The notes beneath the pieces are model-generated. The model ran no database searches, had not been told where the DNA came from, and worked only from the letters and a program-made list of their open reading frames with translations. Both the position numbers and the translations under genes were made by a program. From Cellulosimicrobium cellulans (lineage in GTDB: Bacteria > Actinomycetota > Actinomycetes > Actinomycetales > Cellulomonadaceae), in NCBI RefSeq assembly GCF_007679345.1, contig NZ_VEGH01000014.1:1-64000 (forward strand): a DNA stretch of 64,000 bases. The letters run 5' to 3'. This document shows positions 30,282 to 38,179 of this stretch, one piece after another; within the stretch, counting starts at the first letter, position 1, and each line of letters begins with the position of its first letter.

Positions 30282-31996
30282 TGATGACGCGCGACCCCCA
30301 GACCACCGAGCCCTCGCCCCGCGGGTACACCCCCGAGGGGCTCGAGGACGCGTTCAGCGCCGGGCAGCCCCCGGCCGGCGGCTCGGGGCCCGCAGGCTCC
30401 GGCGCGGCGCCGCAGCTGCCCTCGCTCGGCGTCGTGGGCTGGCTGCGCTGGGCGTGGCGGCAGCTCACCTCGATGCGCGTGGCCCTGCTGCTGCTCATGC
30501 TGCTGGCCGTCGCGGCCGTCCCGGGCACCGTGTTCCCGCAGCGCGCCCAGGACCCGGACAAGGTCGCCACCTACCTGTCCGACCACCCGGACCTCGGCCC
30601 GCTGCTCGACCGGCTCGGGTTCTTCGGCGTCTACTCGTCGGTCTGGTTCTCGGCGATCTACCTGCTGCTGTTCGTGTCGCTGGTCGGCTGCATCCTGCCG
30701 CGCAGCCGCACCCACCTGCGGGCGGTGCGCGGCCGGCCGCCGCGCGCGCCGCGCCGGTTCGAGCGGTTCCCGGCCCAGGCGTCCGCCGACCTCGACGGCG
30801 CGCCGCAGGAGGTCGCCGCGCGCGCCGCCGCCGCGCTGGGCGGGCCGCGCTGGTGGCGCCGGTTCCGGGTCGACGTCCGCGACGAGGGCCGAGGGGTGTG
30901 GAGCGTCGCCGCCGAGCGCGGGTACCTCCGCGAGACCGGCAACCTGGTGTTCCACCTGGCGCTGGTGGGCCTGCTCGTGTCGGTCGCGACCGGGCAGCTG
31001 CTGCACTACCGCGGCCAGGCGATCATCGTCGAGGGCCGGGCGTTCGCGAACACCCAGAGCGACTACGACACCTTCGAGTCGGGCTCCGGGTTCAGCGCCG
31101 CGTCGCTCGAGCCGTTCTCGATGCGGCTGGACTCGTTCGAGTCCGCGTTCGACCCGGACACGCTCCAGTCCCGCGACTTCACCGCGCACGTCACGATCAC
31201 CGAGCCGGGCTCCGCGGGCGTCCAGGAGCAGATCAAGGTCAACCACCCGCTCGACGTCGCCGGCGCCAAGGTCTACCTCCAGGGCAACGGCTACGCGCCG
31301 CAGGTGACGGTGCGGGACCCCGACGGGGACGTGACGTTCGCCGGGGCGGTGCCGTTCCTGCCGCAGGACACCGTGTACACCTCGCAGGGCGTCATCAAGG
31401 TCCCGGACGTCACCTCGGGGCCGCAGATCGGCCTGCAGGGCGTGCTGCTGCCCACCGCCGAGCAGGTCGCGGACGGCATCTACCGGTCCGTGGACCCGCA
31501 GCCGACCGACCCGCTGCTCGCGCTGGCGGTGTGGACCGGCGACCTGGGCCTCGACGACGGCGTCCCGCAGAACGTGTACCAGCTCGACGAGACCGGGCTC
31601 ACGCAGTCGCTCGACGACGACGGCCTCCCCGTGACGCTCTACCTGAGGCCGGGGGAGACCGTCGACCTGCCGGACGGTCTGGGCACGCTCACCTTCGACG
31701 CGCTGCCGCGGTTCGTCGCCCTGGACCTGCGGCACGACCCCTCGCTCGCGTGGGTGCTGACGTTCGCCCTGCTCGCCTTCGCGGGCCTCGCCACCTCGCT
31801 GTTCGTGCCGCGCCGCCGGGTGTGGCTCCGGCTGCGTCCGGCGGAGGACGAAGGTCCCGGGTCAGGCCGTACAGTGGTCACCGCCGCTGCGCTGGCGCGC
31901 GGCGACGACGTGGGCCTGCAGGCGGAGCTCGACCGGGCGATGGACCGGCTCCGCGGAGCGGACGTCGACGGGCCCACCGGCCGGACCGGAAGGTAG
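30281..31996 (+). CDS. resB: Cytochrome c maturation protein ResB
   Basis: The product has 571 residues. After a 45-residue Pro/Gly-rich cytoplasmic head, LTSMRVALLLLMLLAVAAVP begins the first membrane segment; further segments are near WFSAIYLLLFVSLVGCILPR, ETGNLVFHLALVGLLVSVAT and WVLTFALLAFAGLATSLFVP. The long loop between the last two (about 225-495) faces outward, as in ResB/Ccs1. Together with CcsB it moves heme across the membrane and ligates it to apocytochrome c. The ATG at 30281 (or 30284) overlaps the ccdA stop. Confidence 0.92.
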   Translation: MMTRDPQTTEPSPRGYTPEGLEDAFSAGQPPAGGSGPAGSGAAPQLPSLGVVGWLRWAWRQLTSMRVALLLLMLLAVAAVPGTVFPQRAQDPDKVATYLSDHPDLGPLLDRLGFFGVYSSVWFSAIYLLLFVSLVGCILPRSRTHLRAVRGRPPRAPRRFERFPAQASADLDGAPQEVAARAAAALGGPRWWRRFRVDVRDEGRGVWSVAAERGYLRETGNLVFHLALVGLLVSVATGQLLHYRGQAIIVEGRAFANTQSDYDTFESGSGFSAASLEPFSMRLDSFESAFDPDTLQSRDFTAHVTITEPGSAGVQEQIKVNHPLDVAGAKVYLQGNGYAPQVTVRDPDGDVTFAGAVPFLPQDTVYTSQGVIKVPDVTSGPQIGLQGVLLPTAEQVADGIYRSVDPQPTDPLLALAVWTGDLGLDDGVPQNVYQLDETGLTQSLDDDGLPVTLYLRPGETVDLPDGLGTLTFDALPRFVALDLRHDPSLAWVLTFALLAFAGLATSLFVPRRRVWLRLRPAEDEGPGSGRTVVTAAALARGDDVGLQAELDRAMDRLRGADVDGPTGRTGR

Positions 31997-32002
31997 AAGG
32001 AC

Positions 32003-33121
32003 ATGGCAATCGGCGACATCAGCACCCTGCTCGTGTGGGGGGCGGCGACCGCGTTCACGATCGCCCTGATCGCCTACACCTCGGCCCTGGCCCGGCTCGC
32101 CGACGCCGCGTCGGCCGAGCACCGCGCGGAGCGGGCGGCCCGGGTCGCCGCGGCCAAGCAGGCCCGCGCCGCCGCGCGCGAGACCGTCGGTGCCGGCGGT
32201 CCGTCCGGCCTGGTCGTCCCGGCCGACGCGGACCCCGCGGACGCGGAGGTCGCGCCGCGGTCCGGCAGGATCGACGACGCCGAGCCCGAGCGGCCCATGA
32301 CGGCGCCGTCCGCGACGACCGGGATCGCGCGGACCACCACCTACCTCGGCATCCTGCTCCTGGGCGTCGGCATCGTCCTGCGCGGCGTCGCGGCCGGGCG
32401 CTGGCCCACCGCGAACATGTACGAGTTCACCCTCGTCGGCACGTTCGTCGCCGCCGTGGTGCTCGCGGTCGTGCAGCGGAAGCGGGTCATCCCGTTCCTC
32501 GGCGTGATCGTCATGGGCATCGGCGTGCTCGCCCTGGCCCTCGGGCTGCTCGTGTTCTACGTGCAGGCCGACGCCGTGCAGCCCGCCCTGCAGAGCTACT
32601 GGCTGATCATCCACGTGGGCGTCGCCATCACCGCGACCGGCATCTTCACCGTCGCGTTCGCCACCGCGGTGCTCCAGGTGCTCCAGGACGGCCGCGAGAC
32701 GGGTCGCTCGCACCTCGACCACCCGTGGCGGTCCGCCGACGGCCTGCGCCGCGCGCTGGCCCGGTGGCGGGTCACCGGCCCGGCCTGGTCCTGGCTGCGC
32801 ACCGTCCCGTCCGCCCGCCGGCTCGAGGCGCTGTCCTTCCGGCTGAACGCCATCGGGTTCGTGCTCTGGACGTTCACGCTCATCGGCGGCGCGATCTGGG
32901 CCGAGCACGCCTGGGGCCGGTACTGGGGCTGGGACCCCAAGGAGGTCGGCACCTTCGTCGCCTGGGTCGTGTACGCGGCGTACCTGCACGCCCGCACCAC
33001 GCGGGGCTGGGCGGGCCGCAAGGCGGCGTACTTCGTCTACGTGGGCTACGCCGTCGTGCTGGCGAACTTCACCGTGGTGAACCTGTTCGTCACCGGCAAG
33101 CACTCCTACTCCGGCCTCTGA
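32003..33121 (+). CDS. ccsB: Cytochrome c biogenesis protein CcsB (CcsA/ResC type)
   Basis: The product has 372 residues and about eight hydrophobic segments. The heme-handling tryptophan-rich motif is AEHAWGRYWGWDPKEVGTFV near residue 310. Conserved histidines sit in YWLIIHVGVAITATGIFTVA and in YLHARTTRGW. A polar cytoplasmic insert (about residues 30-105) follows the first segment. It partners ResB in system II cytochrome c maturation. It starts at ATG 32003 after GGAAGGTAGAAGGAC, 6 nt after resB. The operon ends here; a GC-rich tandem repeat lies directly after the stop codon. Confidence 0.93.
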   Translation: MAIGDISTLLVWGAATAFTIALIAYTSALARLADAASAEHRAERAARVAAAKQARAAARETVGAGGPSGLVVPADADPADAEVAPRSGRIDDAEPERPMTAPSATTGIARTTTYLGILLLGVGIVLRGVAAGRWPTANMYEFTLVGTFVAAVVLAVVQRKRVIPFLGVIVMGIGVLALALGLLVFYVQADAVQPALQSYWLIIHVGVAITATGIFTVAFATAVLQVLQDGRETGRSHLDHPWRSADGLRRALARWRVTGPAWSWLRTVPSARRLEALSFRLNAIGFVLWTFTLIGGAIWAEHAWGRYWGWDPKEVGTFVAWVVYAAYLHARTTRGWAGRKAAYFVYVGYAVVLANFTVVNLFVTGKHSYSGL

Positions 33122-33175
33122 CCGGCGGGGCCGACCCGGCGGGGCCGACCCGGCGGGCCGACCCGGCGGGCCGAC
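33122..33175. repeat. Four tandem 13-14 bp units after ccsB
   Basis: CCGGCGGGGCCGAC occurs twice (33122-33149), followed by the one-base-shorter CCGGCGGGCCGAC twice (33150-33175). The array starts one base after the ccsB stop and lies between convergent genes. It is likely slipped-strand expansion. Confidence 0.9.
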
Positions 33176-33204
33176 CCGATCCCCACCCGATCGTCGCGCG
33201 ACCG

Positions 33205-33218
33205 CCCGATCGATCGGG
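33205..33218. terminator. Perfect 14-bp palindrome between convergent genes
   Basis: CCCGATCGATCGGG is a perfect palindrome 84 nt after ccsB and 9 nt before the end of the minus-strand gene. A hairpin from it would be short; it may still aid termination or be a protein site. Confidence 0.3.
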
Positions 33219-33226
33219 AACCAGGC

Positions 33227-33604
33227 TCAGCCGCGCGCGCCCTCGTCGGGGACGTCACCGTTGGTGCCGTCGCCCGTGCCGTCCGCGCGCTGCCGGCGCC
33301 GGCGCTCCTGGTCGAGGCGCCACAGGAAGTCCGGGTCGTCGTCGGGCGCGACCGGTCCCGGCCGACGCGGACCGGGCCCGCCCGAACCGGGACGCCGACC
33401 CTGCGGCGGGCCGCCCTGGCCGGCCGCGGGCTGCGCGCGGCTGGTGAGGATCCACACGACCGGCCCCGCCACCGGCACCAGCGCGATGAGGAACCACGCG
33501 CCCCTCGGCAGGCCGCGCCGGGCGCGGTCGTCGCTCGTGGCGATGTCGGCGAGGGCGTACACCGCCAGGCCGATGATCACGAGGAAGAAGAGCGCGCGAG
33601 CCAT
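33227..33604 (-). CDS. Small membrane protein with PLDc_N-type domain
   Basis: The product has 125 residues. Two hydrophobic segments, ALFFLVIIGLAVYALADIAT and AWFLIALVPVAGPVVWILTS, match the phospholipase D nuclease N-terminal (PLDc_N) domain, in this case without any nuclease domain. A polar, Gly/Pro/Arg-rich tail of about 70 residues follows, containing DDDPDFLWRLDQERRRRQRA, a motif frequent in actinobacterial PLDc_N proteins. The function is unknown. The ATG at 33604 has TAGGGT 5 nt upstream and no well-placed ribosome binding site, so it may be leaderless. Confidence 0.82.
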   Translation of the reverse strand: MARALFFLVIIGLAVYALADIATSDDRARRGLPRGAWFLIALVPVAGPVVWILTSRAQPAAGQGGPPQGRRPGSGGPGPRRPGPVAPDDDPDFLWRLDQERRRRQRADGTGDGTNGDVPDEGARG

Positions 33605-33609
33605 GCTCC

Positions 33610-33615
33610 ACCCTA
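33610..33615 (-). promoter_or_regulatory. Possible leaderless -10 (TAGGGT)
   Basis: TAGGGT on the minus strand ends 5 nt before the ATG at 33604. The spacing is one base shorter than in the other leaderless candidates here. Confidence 0.35.
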
Positions 33616-33733
33616 ACCAGGGCGCGCACACGCACCCCGCCCGGGCGGGGTGATCGCCCGAACCGGCACGAGGTCGTCACATCCGGCGGCCACGGTCGGC
33701 GTCCGCCCGGCCCGGATCCTCTCGGGATCGGCC

Positions 33734-33739
33734 TACCCT
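33734..33739 (+). promoter_or_regulatory. Leaderless -10 (TACCCT) of the DUF4229 gene
   Basis: TACCCT ends 6 nt before the GTG start at 33746; no ribosome binding site intervenes. The same TACCCT-N6-GTG arrangement precedes menE. Confidence 0.5.
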
Positions 33740-33745
33740 GGACAC

Positions 33746-34108
33746 GTGCCCGTCGTGATCTACTCGCTGCTCCGCCTCGCCCTGTTCGTCGTCTGCCTGA
33801 TCGGCCTCGTGCTGGCGGGCACCGGCTGGCTGCTGGGCGTCGTCGGGGCCGCCCTGCTCGCGGCGCTGCTGTCCTACGTGCTGCTCCGCGGTCCGCGCGA
33901 CCGCGCCGCGCTGTGGCTGCAGGCCCGGTCCGAGGCTCGCGGGGACCGCCCGCGCCTGTCCCGCTCCGCCAGCGCCGACGCCGCCGAGGAGGACGCGGCC
34001 GTCGAGGCCGCCGAGCGCGAGGGCCGCGCCGTCCGCCCCGAGGAGCCCACCACGGACCGGACCGCGGACCGGACCGCCGACGGCGGCACCCCGGGCCGGC
34101 TGGTCTGA
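33746..34108 (+). CDS. DUF4229 small membrane protein
   Basis: The product has 120 residues. Two hydrophobic segments (VVIYSLLRLALFVVCLIGLV and WLLGVVGAALLAALLSYVLL) are followed by LRGPRDRAALWLQARSEAR and an acidic, Asp/Glu/Thr-rich cytoplasmic tail. This is the DUF4229 pattern, found only in actinobacteria and often near menaquinone genes; the function is unknown. The GTG at 33746 was chosen because a -10 hexamer sits 6 nt before it and the hydrophobic segment begins at once; the longer in-frame start at 33650 adds an unrelated head. Confidence 0.75.
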   Translation: MPVVIYSLLRLALFVVCLIGLVLAGTGWLLGVVGAALLAALLSYVLLRGPRDRAALWLQARSEARGDRPRLSRSASADAAEEDAAVEAAEREGRAVRPEEPTTDRTADRTADGGTPGRLV

Positions 34109-34125
34109 CCACGCGCCGCGAACCG

Positions 34126-34850
34126 GTGCCCGCGCACGCCGGGGCCGCCGACGCGGTCGCCGACCGCGCGCTCCACGGGCTCCCGTCGGGCCGGCGGGTG
34201 CTGCTGGCGGTGGACGGCATCGGGGCGAGCGGCAAGACGACGTTCGCGTCGCACCTGGCGGCGCGGGTGGCGGACCGGCCCGTCCTGGTCCTGCACGCCG
34301 ACGACTTCTTCCACCCGGCGCGGATCCGGCACGCCCGTGGCCGGCTGTCGCCGGAGGGATTCTGGCTCGACGCCTACGACCACGCCGCGCTGGCCGCCGA
34401 GGCGCTGGAGCCGCTGTCCACCGCGGGCGCGGCGGCGTACCGCGACCGCGCGTACGACCGGCGCACGGGGAGGCCGTGCGGCCCGAGCCCGTGGTCGCCC
34501 CGCGCGACGCGCTGGTGGTGGTCGAGGGGACGTTCCTGCACCGCGACGAGCTCGCCGGCTACTGGGACCGGTCGGTGTACCTGCACGTGCCGTTCGCCGA
34601 GGGCGCGCTGCGGATGGCCGCGCGCGACGGAGCCGACCCGGATCTGCACCGCGGTCCGCTGCGCCGCGGTCCGCTGCGCCGCTACCTCGGCGCGCAGCGG
34701 CTGTACTTCGCGGCGGCCCGGCCGTGGTCACGCGCGTCCCTGGTGGTGGACCACACGGACGTCCGTCACCCGGTCGTGGTCGCCGCGGCAGAGGTCGCGG
34801 CCGCTGTCGCCGGGGAGCTCGCCGCGCTCGACGCGGCGACGGGGCGCTAG
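34126..34850 (+). pseudogene. Uridine kinase-like P-loop gene with a one-base frameshift
   Basis: The first part (from GTG 34126) encodes GRRVLLAVDGIGASGKTTFA with the Walker A motif GASGKTT, then VLVLHADDFFHPARIRHARG and the tail AYRDRAYDRRTG. The rest is in another frame from about 34470: PEPVVAPRDALVVVEGTFLH, ELAGYWDRSVYLHVPFAEGA and AQRLYFAAARPWSRASLVVD. Together they make one uridine-kinase-like protein. Adding one G to the GGGG run at 34467-34470 restores the frame (RTGEAVRPEPV). The reading is therefore a deleted G, which is either a sequencing error in a homopolymer or a real, recent mutation. Codon use is normal in both halves. The gene converges with menA, stops overlapping in CTAG. 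Confidence 0.8.
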
Positions 34851-35716
34851 AGCGCCAGGCCCAGCCCGAGCAGCACCCCGAACGCCAGCTCGTACATCCC
34901 GGTCCCCGCGAGGACCGGGACGAGCGCGATGCCGCGCGCGCCGACCAGCACCGTGAACGCCAGCACCCCGGCGGGCAGCGCGAGCAGCATGACGATCAGC
35001 GCCCACGGGTTCGCCAGCGCGCACAGCACGCCGAGCAGCACCGGCAGCACCACCATCACGGCGTAGGCGCGGCGGGCGCGGTGCTCGCCGAGCCGGACCG
35101 CGAGGGTGCGCTTGCCGACGAGCGCGTCGGTGGGGATGTCCCGCAGGTTGTTCACCATGAGCAGCGCGCACGCGATGAGGCCGACCGCGACCGCGCCGAC
35201 CCAGGCGGGCCAGGTCAGCGTGCCGGACTGGGTGTACGTGGTGCCGAGGACGGCCACCAGGCCGAAGAACACGAAGACGCCGACCTCGCCGAGGCCGAGG
35301 TAGCCGTAGGGCCGGCGGCCGCCGGTGTAGAACCAGGCCGCCGCCACGCACAGCGCGCCGATCGCCAGCAGCCACCACTGGCCGCTCAGGGCGACCAGCG
35401 CGAGGCCCAGCAGGCCCGCGACGCCGAACGCGGCGAAGGCCCCGGCCTTCACCTGGCCGGGTCGCGCCGCGCCGCTGGCGGTGAGCCGCATCGGGCCGAC
35501 CCGGTCGGCGTCCGTGCCCCGGATGCCGTCGGAGTAGTCGTTGGCGAAGTTGACGCCGACCTGGAGCGCGAGGGCCACGCCGAGGGCGAGCAGCGCCCGG
35601 CCGAGGTGCGCCGACTCGATCTGCGCGGCGGCGCCGGTGCCGACCAGGACGGGGGCGGCGGCGGCGGGCAGGGTGCGCGGGCGCGCTCCGGCGACCCACT
35701 CGGCGGCGGTGGCCAT
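34847..35716 (-). CDS. menA: 1,4-dihydroxy-2-naphthoate polyprenyltransferase MenA
   Basis: The product has 289 residues. The UbiA-type prenyl diphosphate-binding motifs are NFANDYSDGIRGTDADRVGP (about residue 55) and MVNNLRDIPTDALVGKRTLA (about residue 190). About eight or nine hydrophobic segments place it in the membrane, where it attaches the isoprenoid tail to dihydroxynaphthoate to give demethylmenaquinone. The ATG at 35716 has AGGAGCACC upstream; it is the one isolated men gene here with a clear ribosome binding site. The stop overlaps that of the convergent kinase-like gene. Confidence 0.95.
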   Translation of the reverse strand: MATAAEWVAGARPRTLPAAAAPVLVGTGAAAQIESAHLGRALLALGVALALQVGVNFANDYSDGIRGTDADRVGPMRLTASGAARPGQVKAGAFAAFGVAGLLGLALVALSGQWWLLAIGALCVAAAWFYTGGRRPYGYLGLGEVGVFVFFGLVAVLGTTYTQSGTLTWPAWVGAVAVGLIACALLMVNNLRDIPTDALVGKRTLAVRLGEHRARRAYAVMVVLPVLLGVLCALANPWALIVMLLALPAGVLAFTVLVGARGIALVPVLAGTGMYELAFGVLLGLGLAL

Positions 35717-35814
35717 GGTGCTCCTGTTCTGGGGCCGTGGCTCGGGGCCGCGGCGCGTGGTTCGGCGTGCAGCGACGGTAACCCGGAACGCCGCCCGGGC
35801 ACGCACGGCGGGGG

Positions 35815-37014
35815 TCAGGAGGCGGCGTCCCGGGCGACCGCGGGCAGCCCGAGCTCGCGCGCGGCGAGCTCGGCGGCGCCCCGCCGGTCCGGCTTGCCCG
35901 GCCCGCGCAGGGGGAGCGCGCGCAGCGTGACGAGGTGCCGGGGGGCGGCGGGCCCGCCGAGCGCGGCCGCCGCGGCGTCGCGGAGGTCCGCGAGGTCGGG
36001 TGCGGGCGCGCCCGCGGCCGGGACGACGACCGCGACGAGCGCCTGGCCCCACTCCGGGTCGGGGACGCCGACGACGAGCACCTCGCGGACCCCGGGCAGC
36101 GTCGCCAGCACCCGCTCGACGGCGGCGGGCGGCACCTTCACCCCGCCGGTGACCAGGACGTCGTCGGCGCGGCCCAGCACCTCCAGCCGGCCGTCGGCGT
36201 CCCACCGCCCCAGGTCGCTGGTGCGCAGCCACCGGGTGCCGTCGCGCTGCTCGAACAGCTCGGCGTCGAGGTCGGGCCGGCCCCGGTACCCCGCGGCCAG
36301 CACGGGGCCCGCGAGTCGCACCCGGCCGTCGTCGGGGTCCAGGTCGACGGTCACCCCGTCGAGCGGGACGCCGTCGTAGACGCAGCCGCCGCAGGTCTCC
36401 GACATGCCGTAGGTGGTCACGACGCGCGCGCCGGCCGCCCGGGCGGCGTCGAGCAGGTCGGGAGGGGTGGCGGCGCCCCCGAGCAGCACGGCGTCGAACG
36501 ACGCCAGCGCCTCCCGGCCCGCCGCCGAGTCGAGCAGGCGGTGCACCTGCGTCGGGACCAGCGAGGTGTACCGAGGTCCGTGGCCGTGCGACAGCCGCCC
36601 GACGGCGGCGGCGAACGCGTCCGCGCGGAACGGCCCGGACAGCACGGCCGGCTCGGTGCCCGCGAGGATCGACCGGACCAGGACCTGCAGCCCCGCGACG
36701 TGCGCGGGCGGCAGCGGCAGCAGCCAGCGGCCGGGACCCGCGAGCCGGGCCTCCGTCGCGGCGCCCGACGCGCGCAGGGCGGCGGCCGTCAGCATGACCT
36801 CGCGCGGGGTACCGGTCGACCCGGAGGTGCGCACGAGCAGGGCCACGTCGTCGGGGACCGCGCCCGTGCCGGACGCCGGGACCTCGCCCCCGGCGTCCGG
36901 CGCCTCGACGGGCAGGACGGCGGGGCCGGTGCCGTCGAGCGCCGCCGCCAGCGCCGCGGTGAGCTCCGGCACCGCGGCGGGGGTGGCGGGGACGACGCGG
37001 ACGGGACGGCTCAC
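35815..37014 (-). CDS. menE: o-Succinylbenzoate-CoA ligase MenE
   Basis: The product has 399 residues. It is an ANL-family adenylating enzyme: P-loop LVRTSGSTGTPREVMLTAAA (about residue 70), then LLPLPPAHVAGLQVLVRSIL, TTYGMSETCGGCVYDGVPLD (A5-like block), DLGRWDADGRLEVLGRADDV and LVTGGVKVPPAAVERVLATL in the hinge region, and the late Lys in LPLRGPGKPDRRGAAELAAR. It activates o-succinylbenzoate for ring closure by MenB. The GTG at 37014 follows TACCCT by 6 nt and lacks a ribosome binding site. Confidence 0.93.
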   Translation of the reverse strand: MSRPVRVVPATPAAVPELTAALAAALDGTGPAVLPVEAPDAGGEVPASGTGAVPDDVALLVRTSGSTGTPREVMLTAAALRASGAATEARLAGPGRWLLPLPPAHVAGLQVLVRSILAGTEPAVLSGPFRADAFAAAVGRLSHGHGPRYTSLVPTQVHRLLDSAAGREALASFDAVLLGGAATPPDLLDAARAAGARVVTTYGMSETCGGCVYDGVPLDGVTVDLDPDDGRVRLAGPVLAAGYRGRPDLDAELFEQRDGTRWLRTSDLGRWDADGRLEVLGRADDVLVTGGVKVPPAAVERVLATLPGVREVLVVGVPDPEWGQALVAVVVPAAGAPAPDLADLRDAAAAALGGPAAPRHLVTLRALPLRGPGKPDRRGAAELAARELGLPAVARDAAS

Positions 37015-37020
37015 CCGGCC

Positions 37021-37026
37021 AGGGTA
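37021..37026 (-). promoter_or_regulatory. Leaderless -10 (TACCCT) of menE
   Basis: TACCCT on the minus strand ends 6 nt before the GTG at 37014. On the plus strand a -10-like TAGAGT (37037-37042) may serve the divergent DUF3048 gene. Confidence 0.5.
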
Positions 37027-37098
37027 GGTCCGCCCGTAGAGTGGCGCGGGACGCGCGGCGGCTGCCGCGGCGCACGCAGGCGGCACGGAAGGGTCGAG

Positions 37099-38160
37099 AT
37101 GGTTCACAGCACGAGGCGGGGTCTGCGGCGGGCGGCGGCGTTGGCGGTCGGGACGGCGCTCCTGGTCGCCGGCTGCACGCAGGGCCAGGACCCGGCCCCG
37201 GAGGCGGCGACGGTCGCCCCGACCCTCGACCCGCAGAAGGTCGCCGCGCCCGACCCGGTCGTGGCGCCGACGTGGCCGCTCACCGGCGTGGCGGGGGAGG
37301 TCGTGAACCGGCCGTCGCTGGCGGTGAAGATCGAGAACACCGCGACCGCCCGCCCGCAGTCGGGTCTGGAGCAGGCCGACGTCGTGTGGGAGACCATCGT
37401 CGAGTTCGACGTGTCGCGGTTCGTCGCCGTCTGGCACTCGCAGGTGCCCGGCGAGGTCGGCCCGGTCCGCTCCGTGCGCCCGATGGACCCGGACATCGTG
37501 TCGCCGATGAACGGCCTGCTGACGTTCTCCGGCGGCCAGCCCGGCATCCTCGACCTGGTCGCGGCGAGCCCCGTCCAGGTCATCAGCCACGACGCCGGCG
37601 CGGCGGGGCTCTACCGCATCTCGTCCCGCTCCGCCCCGCACAACGTCTACGCGAGCCCCGCGGAGCTGTGGGCGCAGGCCGACGCGAACCACCAGAACAG
37701 CCCGGGCGAGCAGTTCTCGTTCGCGCGGACCGCCGAGCGCGCGAGCGCCGTGGTGGCGGGGACCCCGGCGACGACCCTGGCGTTCGACCTGTCGAGCCAG
37801 TCCAAGCCGTCGTGGACCTGGAACGGGACCGTCTGGGAGCGCTCGGAGGGCTCGACGCCCGCCGTGGCCGCGTCCGGCGCGCGCCTGTCCGCCACGAACG
37901 TGGTGTCGATCGTCGCCGACCACCCGGGCACCGGGTTCGGCGCGCAGAACGGGGCGATCGTGCCGACCTACCAGCTGGTGGGCTCGGGCACCGCGACGCT
38001 GGCGACCGGCGGGAAGACGGTGGCGGTGAACTGGGCCAAGGACGCCCGCGACGCCCCGCTGCGGCTGACGCTGCCCGACGGGACGCCGGCGCTCCTGGCG
38101 CCCGGCAACACCTGGGTCGAGCTGGTGCCGAACGGCACGGGGTCGCTGACGGTCTCCTGA
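37099..38160 (+). CDS. DUF3048-domain lipoprotein (YerB-like)
   Basis: The product has 353 residues. The signal RRAAALAVGTALLVAGCTQG has a lipobox with Cys26. The DUF3048 N-terminal domain includes RPSLAVKIENTATARPQSGL, ADVVWETIVEFDVSRFVAVW and VGPVRSVRPMDPDIVSPMNG; the C-terminal part has GTGFGAQNGAIVPTYQLVGS and LPDGTPALLAPGNTWVELVP, the latter an endpoint motif of YerB-type proteins. The role is unknown; surface location is likely. It starts at ATG 37099. It separates menE from menB and converges with menB with a 19-nt gap. Confidence 0.85.
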   Translation: MVHSTRRGLRRAAALAVGTALLVAGCTQGQDPAPEAATVAPTLDPQKVAAPDPVVAPTWPLTGVAGEVVNRPSLAVKIENTATARPQSGLEQADVVWETIVEFDVSRFVAVWHSQVPGEVGPVRSVRPMDPDIVSPMNGLLTFSGGQPGILDLVAASPVQVISHDAGAAGLYRISSRSAPHNVYASPAELWAQADANHQNSPGEQFSFARTAERASAVVAGTPATTLAFDLSSQSKPSWTWNGTVWERSEGSTPAVAASGARLSATNVVSIVADHPGTGFGAQNGAIVPTYQLVGSGTATLATGGKTVAVNWAKDARDAPLRLTLPDGTPALLAPGNTWVELVPNGTGSLTVS

Positions 38161-38179
38161 CCGGCGGGGCCGGGGTGCG

